A stretch of DNA of 42,561 nt from Sperchopsis tessellata (taxonomy: Eukaryota > Arthropoda > Insecta > Coleoptera > Hydrophilidae): NCBI GenBank assembly GCA_033557685.1, contig JAWQRN010000066.1:1-42561 (forward strand), in the 5' to 3' direction. Shown here piece after piece: positions 34,742 through 42,561 of this stretch. Position 1 is the stretch's first letter, and each line of letters opens with the position of its first letter. The translations under genes and the position numbers were made by a program. The notes under the pieces were generated by a model. That model did no database searches and had not been told where the DNA came from. It was given only the letters and a program-made list of their open reading frames with translations.

Positions 34742-35604
34742 GTACACTGACACTTTTATTGCGTCTGTGAATCAGATGCAGACGACCGACGTCAGCACAA
34801 AACGACTCCCATTGTTGTTTTTCTCTGTTTTTCGGTGCGATATTGATTCAAACCGACAGATCCTATCTCTCCGAAGCTAATTCCATAAAATATTCCGCCA
34901 GTTCTGCATTATTTAACAGTTCTTTTTTCCTACCTAACACTGATTTATGCGCATACAATTTTATGAAGCAATTCTTTTTCGTTCCGTAAAAGATGTTCTT
35001 CGTAACAATGATGCATTTATCTCTAGGACTTTGTTTTTCAATTTGCCTGGTGTGTTTTATCAACCAAATTCTTTATTTGCTTTCGTACCAGTCAATTGAA
35101 TCAATAATGTAATAGCCATACAATCCTATCAACCCCAATATGCATATTTATATTATCTCTCCTAACTATAAAACAATAAAGCTCTGAAGTAAATCATATC
35201 TAAAAACAACTATTTCTGTTTTAATAATATGTGTTAAATTATGCTCATAACGTAAAGTAACTTACACACTACAATGACAAGCATTCATCAAAGGATAGCT
35301 GCTATGTATGGTCTCAATTGTTTCGATGAGGTAGATAATCAATTCAAGATGAACCAAACTCCGGCCCCTTGGTAGCCCTATCATGGCGTACATGGCGATT
35401 TGTAAATGAAAAAGAGGGATTCCCGAAGAATTTGCACCTACGCAAAATAAAAATACTTTTTTCCCGAATTATTTCCCTGCTTAAGGAGACTTATCTATTA
35501 GATATATTATTAGGGGACCTACTATAAATGAAGAAGCATATGGAAATACAATTTAAAACTGCTTTTGAAGAAAAACGCTTTCATACTTATTTATATAATT
35601 ATAT
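34742..35604. other. No recognised gene
   Basis: A minus-strand frame at 34863-35063 ends in KKELLNNAELAEYFMELASE and one more residue. It is coding-like in the last 30 residues but unassigned. Bases 35280-35440 are less AT-rich with no motif. Confidence 0.3.
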
Positions 35605-35805
35605 TACATTAATATAATGAAGGAAGAAAGAATACCAATAAAGTTATGGAACTGGACTCCAGCACAAAGAAATAAACGAGGGAACCCTCGGAAGAAATGG
35701 ATAAACAACATAAAAACTGACATGGAAAAACGAAGTTTTAGAGAAGATGATTGGAACGATAAGAATAAATGGCGTTTAGGATACGAGAAGCGGCAGTAGC
35801 TGAAA
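35605..35805 (+). pseudogene. C-terminal end of an endonuclease-RT (non-LTR) element
   Basis: The 60-codon frame from 35617 to a TAG at 35797 reads WNWTPAQRNKRGNPRKKWIN then NIKTDMEKRSFREDDWNDKN and KWR. This matches the tail of many RTE/CR1-like endonuclease-RT proteins ('..W.P.G.R.RGRP...W...I..D......W.....A.DR..WR'). Only the last 60 or so residues are present, so this is a severely 5'-truncated insertion, common for target-primed retrotransposition. AATAATAATAACAATA follows the stop, possibly the degenerate tail. It is a different lineage from the copy at 5896-6905, which ends in a SWLKNLR block. Confidence 0.6.
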
Positions 35806-36456
35806 ATACTCGCTATAATAATAATAACAATATTATAAGTAGAAAGTCCCTAAAGAAACCACCTATTTATTTATATGCAATCTTTCATTGATATAATTAT
35901 TCATTATAGCAAACATTTTTAATTTTTACAGGATACGATTTAACAAATTTAAACTATTTTTCAAATTATTTTATTGTCAAATTTGCCTGAGTTAGAAATG
36001 TTTCCATAATTCATCAAATAATTAAAAAACTGCTTTGTATGCAATATCTTTGTGGTATAATGACTAATTATGCCAATTTCCATTTAAATATCTCTTCAAG
36101 TGAAGTAACAACATGTAAAATCATTTTAGATGTAAATAGATAAGACAGGCGGTTTCTTTAGAAAAGTTCCCCCTCAAAAAGACTTGTTTACGGCACAACA
36201 ATTATAGCGGTAACACAGCTCCATCAGACATTTAAATTAAAAAACCCCAAAAAACGTTTGCCACGATTGTATAGGTAACCAAAGATTGTTTTCTGGGGAT
36301 ATGAATCAGTTGATAACAAGGATGAAATAAGAGTGCAAATGTAGAAGAAAAACAATATTTCCGTGTAAACCCTTGTTGCTTCCTGTAAATTCCAAGCAAC
36401 TTTATAATTTTCGATTTCTATTTAATTTAATGTATTTTTGTTTGCACTCTCGCTAC
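35806..36456. other. AT-rich sequence without recognisable genes
   Basis: No motif was recognised on either strand. It would be intronic if the adjacent minus-strand candidate exon is real. Confidence 0.4.
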
Positions 36457-36636
36457 CTGAGATCCTATTTTGAAGATAAGTGTCGATTCATTTGTCGAAG
36501 TGACAGATGACGGTGCTCGACCAGAAACGGCCGGAAATAACAGGGGCTTCAATCCCCACACCTCGGCAGACTGATGAAAAAACATATCCCCTAGCACGAA
36601 CGCATAGAAAGAACTCATTTTCGGGTCAATCGCAAA
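36457..36636 (-). other. Candidate internal exon C (180 nt)
   Basis: On the minus strand the acceptor ATATTTCATTGCAG precedes TTTGCGATTGAC. The segment stays open for exactly 60 codons (FAIDPKMSSFYAFVLGDMFF ... SVTSTNESTLIFKIGSQ) to CAG|GTAGCG, a fair donor. Composition is clearly less AT-rich than both flanks and the length is a whole number of codons. The product is unrecognised. Open frames also exist on plus in parts. No partner exon could be assigned with confidence. The Jockey pseudogene 200 bp away is on the same strand but is not part of it. Confidence 0.3.
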
Positions 36637-36829
36637 CTGCAATGAAATATTAAATATTTTAGTATTTAAAATTTAAAAATATATCTATAATTTTGAACTA
36701 TTCGTCCTCTCTCTTGTTGAATTTCTTCCTAATAGAAGAAATAGTAAAATTAGTCCAACTGTCTAGGGTAATTACTTGGTGTACAGTACAGAACTGAACG
36801 ATGATACGAACGAATTGTGGCGACTAGTA

Positions 36830-37930
36830 CTTCAGTGCTGAAGCCCCCCACTCAGCAACGTGGATTTCTGTAGTGTGCTCGGACATGTGCAGTCCAGGAA
36901 TTCTTTTTGACACATGCGAGGTTGAGTTCTACTACTAACACTCTCAAGCAGGCGCTTGGGGCGTAGGGATTTTAGGCATCGTACTGTACAAGATCTCTAA
37001 TCAGAGAGTTGTCATGCGACTGTAAAACATTGTACTGTTTCTAGGTTTGTCTCAAAAGAAACTCATCCAGCGTGTCGATCATAAGATCGCGATACAGCGT
37101 CCGATTTCGAAAGAATAAGTGCGCACCAGTAATGGCTCGCAGTTTCTTTTTCTGGAATACCTGCAAGCGTTTTATGCACGTAGGTTCGTTCAATCACGCT
37201 GCGGCACCGTATGTGAGCACCGGTCGAATCATGCTCTGATAAAGCACACGCTTTGTATCGAGCGATATTTTCGACCGGCTATTTAACAAATTGTAAAGTC
37301 TGCATAACTGTCCGATTGTCTTACACAGAACAGAGTTCGTTAGGTTCCGGAAGTTCAGCCGTCTATCTAAGGTAATGCCTAGGTATTTAGCTATATCCTT
37401 CCAGGAGATGTCAGAGTCGATAAACTCCAAGGGAGTCATATGGCTAACGCGTCTTCGTGAGATGACAATCACTTCGCTTTTCTGCACATTGACCTTGATA
37501 CACCACATAGAGTATAACCCTTCCAGGTCACGCAGTTGTTGCTGAAGCCGCATCACGACGATCCAGCTTCCAGGACTGAGGTGTCGCCCGCGAACAGTGC
37601 GATGTTGTTGTCCCTCGGAATGTCATTGAGAAACAAATTAAGATATGTGACGCTAGCTTGCGGTTCGCCTACTCCTATGACTCTTCTAGTCGACGCCGCA
37701 CACTCGCGACTGATAGAATCTCCTGTCACTCAATCACGATCTGTCTTTTTTCAGTGAAGCCGCGTGTAATGTATTCAGTAAGATATAGTACTTGCGCAGT
37801 CGTGCTATATTCCGACCTAAATCAGAACTGCTCTTCGATCAGCAAATCTCGAGAAGAGATGTGATCTAGCAGTCTATTGTGTAAAGTGCATTCAAACACT
37901 TTAATAAGACTGCTGAGCAGACTGATATAT
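36830..37930 (-). pseudogene. Jockey-like non-LTR RT pseudogene
   Basis: On the minus strand the RT begins near 37930 with ISLLSSLIKVFECTLHNRLL then DHISSRDLLIEEQF (RT fingers, Jockey-like 'P.SLL...SK.FE......L'). It continues FRSEYSTTAQVLYLTEYITR, then a frameshifted and shortened palm, and FLNDIPRDNNIALFAGDTSV. The catalytic FADD has become FAGD (37583-37594), so the first of the two aspartates is glycine. The 120-codon frame 37556-37194 covers KVNVQKSEVIVISRRR, YLGITLDRRLNFRNL and KRVLYQSMIRPVLTYGAAA (thumb). The tail continues IKRLQVFQKKKLRAITGA to near 36830 with stops. The endonuclease and ORF1 are absent. Its higher GC contrasts with its surroundings and suggests a more recent insertion than the AT-rich remnants. 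Confidence 0.85.
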
Positions 37931-39526
37931 TTGATATATTGTAGCAAACAACCCAATTTAAAGTAGAGATATTTAGTCCCTATTGCCTAGAAATGTGAAT
38001 AAAGATATAATGCTTATTCCAACGACCAGTTCCGAAATTGGATTTCATTTTAGTGTTTTGACTCTTCGAGTGATGGTAACTTACAAATTTATAGTATTCG
38101 GCGGCAACCTGGACCTCTAATACAGAATATATCACAGTGTTCCTCTTAATGAGTTCTAGGTCCTCCAATGTATAGCTTAACTATTATCTCGTGAATCTCA
38201 ACATGTGTTATACAGTCCACCCAGCATATTCTTAACAGTAGTCTATAAATCAACATTACGGAAGCTTCGAACTATTGCAAGATATTCGTAAGATTCCGAT
38301 CTTTAACGATATTTAGAAGAAATAAGAAAACGTAGCATATGATACATTCGTTTTAATTTCAAATTTACAACATTCAAAACATTCTCGTATTTCAGTTAAG
38401 GTTGTTCTCCCATTCTCGTCTAGATTTTTGAGATATCTATTATTCCAATGCACAGTTGACTGAGCGTGTTTTTATTTCATAAATAAAAACAAAATAAACT
38501 TATTGTAATAATAAAAGGTATATTCTAGGATTATTTTTTATAATATGTGCATATTGATCATTTTAATATCAAACGGTAACAAAAAATATATAAATAAAAA
38601 TAAAAACACACCACACAAATCAAAAGAATTTTTGAAAAATGAAGTAAACTGCATTTGTTTGCCTGTCAAGATTGTAAGGTGCCTAGTTATATATCGTGTA
38701 ATTAATAACGCCTTTTTATACCAATTGAAAGATATTTGTTGAACATGCACTGTACATAAGGCGTTACAAGCATTTGGTTAGGCATGATAATCCAAGTGCA
38801 TCACTCATTTGCGGTTTTAGATGACGTGACGGTTGCCCAGTACATATATAATTTAAGGTAAAAAGTGAAAAATTAACACCATCCTGTTAATTTACGTGCA
38901 CAACGCTATTTATAGTCGAGCAGTTGAAGTAGCCAACGAAACGAAGGAGTAGATTTTATGCATACAAGATTTCTTTTCAAAATGCTGGTGGTAAACCTTG
39001 AATTCCCTAGGTGTTGTTAGCACAACGATATCGCTATGTATCATCTGAAATTTATATTTGCTGTTTTCTATAAGGACACCCCATAGCCATAGAACCAGAA
39101 ATACACGAACATTCATCACCTGTGTATGTAAAACACCGTTGGGGCAACTTTAAAACATGATTTGCTTTAAAATGTTCTGATACCCTACACGGCAGACAAC
39201 ACGCTATTCCTACAGGGATAACAATTTACAACAACAGACTCACATATTTACTGGATATGATAAAAAAGCATTCAAAGACTAAAAACTACTGTTGACTCTA
39301 GCATGCGAGGAGGTTATAGGATAAGGACTTATCAAAGGTTTGAATTAGTTCTGTGAACTATGACTTTAACTTACATTCCTTTGTTATATATGGAATAATT
39401 CAGAGCTTTTATTTAACAGTATAACAAAATAAATTTCCATTCTCAACAGAATGAAATAAATAATACCAATATATAAATTAATTTTTGATTAACTATTACT
39501 AGGGTTGCTAGATTTTAAAAAACTGC
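37931..39526. other. No recognised gene; two minus-strand candidate exon-like frames
   Basis: Around 38085-38170 (minus) a frame LEDLELIKRNTVIYSVLEVQ continues to EYYKF and a consensus donor GTAAGT at 38082, but no good acceptor precedes it. At 39116-38997 (minus) an ATG opens MNVRVFLVLWLWGVLIENSK, signal-peptide-like, running 40 codons to AAG|GTTTAC. It is preceded by TTACATACACAG. Neither product is recognised. The rest is AT-rich. Confidence 0.25.
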
Positions 39527-39745
39527 AAATCGGGATTTTAAGTAACCCAAAGAAAAATGTGGACGTATTCACTCGTAATATACCGTCCTCTGTAACTCTA
39601 GTAGGCGAAGGAAATTGACATTTTTATAATTAAATAAATAATAAATCGGGAACTACATTCAGTATATCGATGGTCAGAACTGTGGTTTTAAATCGGGACA
39701 ATCCTGCTGAAATCGGGACCAACCCGCCGGAATCGGGATGCATGC
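39527..39745. repeat. AAATCGGGA repeat cluster
   Basis: AAATCGGGA or GAATCGGGA occurs at 39527, 39643, 39690, 39710 and 39730. The last three are spaced exactly 20 bp, forming a short tandem array with unit close to AAATCGGGACMAHCCYGCYG. This looks like the terminal region of a non-autonomous transposon, but no partner end was found. Confidence 0.6.
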
Positions 39746-40234
39746 ATTCTTTACACAATTATAAAAAAGTAACATTTTAATTTGTGGTTAACACGAAAAA
39801 AAAATTAATCTATCAATTTTATTTTTACTTTTGTATTTTTTGTTTTTTTTTTGTTTTTGTAAAATGAAATTTGGGTATATATCGTTTTCTTCTATGTTTT
39901 TAAAAATAATACACTTTTTCTTTACGACTATTTCCCGTAAGCTTGTATGATTTATTTTTGAAATTTCAAAAATCTTTAACATAAAAACATTGCAAACAAT
40001 AAAATAAAATAAATTATATATATATATATATAAACTGGACTCCATTAACTGCAAAATAATGATGTTCACAAGTACCGGAATTGAAAGAAATAAACAAAAT
40101 AAAATTCAAATGCGTAAAAATAATTCAAATGATTTAAACGACAAATATAAAGAACTCCTCCACATAATACAAGGTCTGCTCCATCAAACGAACCCTCAAC
40201 CCTGGGCCAATATTTCTGATATAACTATTATGGA
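39746..40234. other. AT-rich sequence with homopolymer and (TA)n runs
   Basis: Poly-A/T runs at 39796-39860 and a (TA)9 run at about 40014-40031. No gene is seen. Confidence 0.5.
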
Positions 40235-40950
40235 ATAGTATCGTGAGTCAGTCGTCATATGTCTACCATGCCTCTTGTGGTGTCCCGCAGGGTTCTCCCT
40301 AAGAGTGTGCTCTTTATTACCGGCATCCCAGATGATATCTCAAATAAGATTTTGCTCTTTACGAATAATGTCAAACTATTCATGACAATTAATAATCTCA
40401 GTGATTATGTTTATCTGCAACGGGTTTTACATTCAAATACCGGCTGGTTTATGCAAAATCGGTTAACTTTGAATGTCTCGAAGTGTAAATGAGTCACTTT
40501 CTCAAGGAAACTTGCAGAGTTAGAGCATAGCTACTCAGTTAATGGGTGTACACTCAAGCATACTAACATAATAGGTCTCTCAAGTTTGATCATCATGTGA
40601 TTAACGTAGTACAGACTACTACAACGATGCGTGGTTTTGTAATGAGGACTACAAAGGGATTTAGAAGCAGTGATTGTTTTATACCAATTTCTGGTTTGAT
40701 CCAGGTAAGAGTATGCGAGGATGGTGTTACACAGAAGCAATAATAAAGTGTCCATTATTTCAAATGTCAGTGAACATCAAACATTTTTAGCGCCATCTTT
40801 GGAGATCAAATAGACTCAAGGCTAACAAGATCAATCTTTATAATACCAAAACATTATGACGAATATAAAAAATATCAGATAAAAACTATACAAGTAGCAC
40901 GCACCTTATTAAATAGACTAAAAAAACGAGAAATAAGAAACGTAGGCAGG
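40235..40950 (+). pseudogene. Non-LTR retrotransposon RT pseudogene with destroyed catalytic aspartates
   Basis: The plus strand reads SSYVYHASCGVPQGSP near 40247-40296, the 'GVPQGS' block of Jockey/CR1-like RTs. A shifted frame (40259-40492) gives GIPDDISNKILLFTNNVKLF, where the catalytic 'FADD' has become FTNN (40358-40369), losing both aspartates, and LHSNTGWFMQNRLTLNVSKC. Then come TFSRKLAELEHSYSVNGCTL and VINVVQTTTTMRGFVMRTTK and GFRSSDCFIPI in shifting frames up to about 40700. At about 40800-40930 DSRLTRSIFIIPKHYDEYKK may be the C-terminal tail. Frameshifts and stops are frequent. This lineage differs from the Jockey-like copy at 36830-37930. Confidence 0.7.
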
Positions 40951-41229
40951 AAATAAATTGAAATAATTATAACAATTTTAAAATGAAAGTGAAATAAAAA
41001 TATGAACTGCTTACTAGGCTAATAATACAGGTAACCCAGACACCAACAGTTTACACCCTCCAAAATCGCAATATTATTATATTAACACCAATATGTAGTG
41101 GAGATGTTTTGATCGCACCTCGTATGTAAATTTCTAGGTAAGGGAATATAAAATCATAACAATTTGAACGACGGTAGATAGAAGGTTAGAAGACTGAAAA
41201 GTCGTTATGATATGTAGCGCAATCAGCTA
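40951..41229. other. No recognised gene
   Basis: Short spacer between the RT and Tc1-like remnants. No motif is seen. Confidence 0.4.
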
Positions 41230-41590
41230 CCATGTATGACAACAGGTTAACTTTAGTCTTTTATAAAAGCAGTGTGACTACTAACAGCTACATTGTTGTG
41301 CCCTACATTCAACACCACCATTCCATTTTTCTACAGAATAAATCAAGGTCACATGTGGCAAGTAGGTTCCTAGAAGAAAACTATATAACAATCCTGCCTT
41401 GTACTCCTAGACCACTGGTTTTACCCACAACTGAACATGTGTGGGATATGATAGACCAAATGTTAACCACTTTCCAGAATCCGTTAAAAGGGCTGCGATA
41501 CCGGGTCTAGGTAACTTGGGATGAAATATTCCAAAAGTGAGAGAATGCATAAGATGCAGGGGAGCTCCCACAAACAATTATTATTTTCAA
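41230..41590 (+). pseudogene. Tc1-like transposase C-terminal fragment
   Basis: The 92-codon frame 41232-41510 reads TTNSYIVVPYIQHHHSIFLQ then NKSRSHVASRFLEENYITIL and TEHVWDMIDQMLTTFQNPLK. This is the C-terminal half of the Tc1 DDE domain. The second catalytic aspartate, expected in an 'F.QDNA..H' context, is asparagine (LQNKSRSH). The 'SPDLNPIE' block reads PLVLPTTEHVW, keeping the final glutamate only. After the stop, TWDEIFQK continues the family's C-terminus out of frame. The N-terminal DNA-binding domain and first aspartate are absent. No inverted repeat ends were found. Confidence 0.75.
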
Positions 41591-42561
41591 ACAGTTTTGC
41601 CAACGTGGCGCCACTATGAAAATTTCGTTTGATTAAACCTATTACTAAACTACACAGCCCTGTTAAACCATTTCAGAATGCGCATTGCTACCAATATCTC
41701 TTCTCTATTGTCCATTATCCACATATAAACCTCTCGAGTCTTTAATAAGTATTATATTGAGAATTCTTCAATGAACATATTTTTAATTTGTTTTGTAGTA
41801 GGATATAATGAGATCCACTGGCCAAGTTTTGCTAACAAAAGTTCTATAAGTGTAACTGTAAGCACCATTATGTTGAGTAATATCAAGATTTGGAACTACA
41901 TTTGGTAATTTGAAATTTAGGTTAACAAATCATACAAAACCATGAAAAGCCATAACCTTTTCATTATATCCCATTTATAAATTTAGTCATGCTAAACAAT
42001 ATTAGTAGTAAAACAATTAAAAACCACTTTGTACAGAAGACATTTACATACATATTTCTATTAAATCCGCACACGCACAACTGATGCGTATAGAGATGAA
42101 AAATCATCATTAAAAATATAATGGACAATAAACGGGAATGATTTGAATTTCACATTCCATTTAATACTAAGCCAATTATCGTTTCCATAAAAGTCAATTG
42201 AATGTGCACTCAATAGAACAAACAAAATCTATTGACGAATCTGATCGGCCGATTGATTAGACCTCTGACTTTCGGTTGGGTCGATGAAGACCGGATAGTC
42301 GTTTACGACGGTGCTCGTTAACCATTAGCCAAAAATAGAGGGTCAGACCACAGGGGGCCGTAAACTAGATGAAGTGTTAAAGAACCAATAAAGACAGGCA
42401 GATGACGATTTAATTTGCAGAATGGCAAAGTATTGCCGCTACTGACCCATTACGCCAACGTGGTTTAACCACACTAAATTTAAATGTAAACGATTTTAAT
42501 ATATGCAGACAACTACTAATAATGTAATTAGTTATATAACGATATTTGCGTTAAGATTTTA
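41591..42561. other. No recognised gene up to the window end
   Basis: Bases 42240-42470 are less AT-rich and include GTGGTTTAACCAC (near-palindrome, about 42459-42471), but no protein, RNA or transposon motif was recognised. The rest is AT-rich. Confidence 0.4.

Noticed and set aside
37536..37864. Plus-strand frames over the Jockey-like region
   Set aside because: RT motifs are read on the minus strand; these are shadows created by its higher GC.
38538..38750. Overlapping 65-70 codon frames on both strands
   Set aside because: Lysine/isoleucine- and phenylalanine-rich products of an A/T-rich stretch; no motif or context.

Overview
The window is AT-rich (visibly well under 40% GC), has no operons or ribosome binding sites, and is crowded with broken eukaryotic transposable elements. 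The element types (Jockey-like and RTE-like non-LTR retrotransposons, mariner, Tc1, Tigger/pogo, BED-finger hAT, short foldback elements, AT/GT microsatellites) point to an arthropod nuclear genome, most likely an insect with a large repeat-rich genome. The species cannot be read from the sequence. No complete host gene, rRNA or tRNA gene, CRISPR array or bacterial-type system was found.

Layout. 1-90: end fragment of a foldback repeat whose fuller copy lies at 17821-18061. 2370-2905: decayed copy of a repetitive arthropod protein family I cannot name. 5896-6905: RTE-like reverse transcriptase (RT) pseudogene (+). 7050-8060: mariner transposase pseudogene (-). 9230-10960: BED-hAT transposase pseudogene (-). 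11458-11811: possible solo LTR. 12490-12870: second hAT fragment (+). 13530-13905: probable IS630/Tc1-type transposase fragment (-). 16307-19402: a near full-length Tigger/pogo element with recognisable termini and TA target site, interrupted by two palindromic insertions. 21060-21620: RNase H end of a non-LTR element (+). 22965-24072: two different RT fragments on opposite strands. 27016-27668: Tc1/mariner-superfamily transposase (-) lacking its last catalytic segment. 27880-28470: CpG-rich block. 28785-28925: RT tail fragment. 29129-29329: 17-bp minisatellite. 33500-34093: candidate hAT-like non-autonomous element. 35605-35805: RT C-terminus (+). 36830-37930: Jockey-like RT pseudogene (-). 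39527-39745: AAATCGGGA repeat cluster. 40235-40950: another RT pseudogene (+). 41230-41590: Tc1-like transposase C-terminus (+).

Host coding potential is thin. Candidate exons with splice-like borders occur at 34262-34335 and 34632-34741 (+), 36457-36636 (-) and 38997-39116 (-, signal-peptide-like start). None matches a family I recognise and all are hypotheses. The window reads best as intergenic or intronic sequence built by successive element insertions of different ages. No set of genes working together is visible. The clearest new observations are the nested Tigger locus with its 11-bp target duplication, the 17-bp minisatellite, and the candidate exons.
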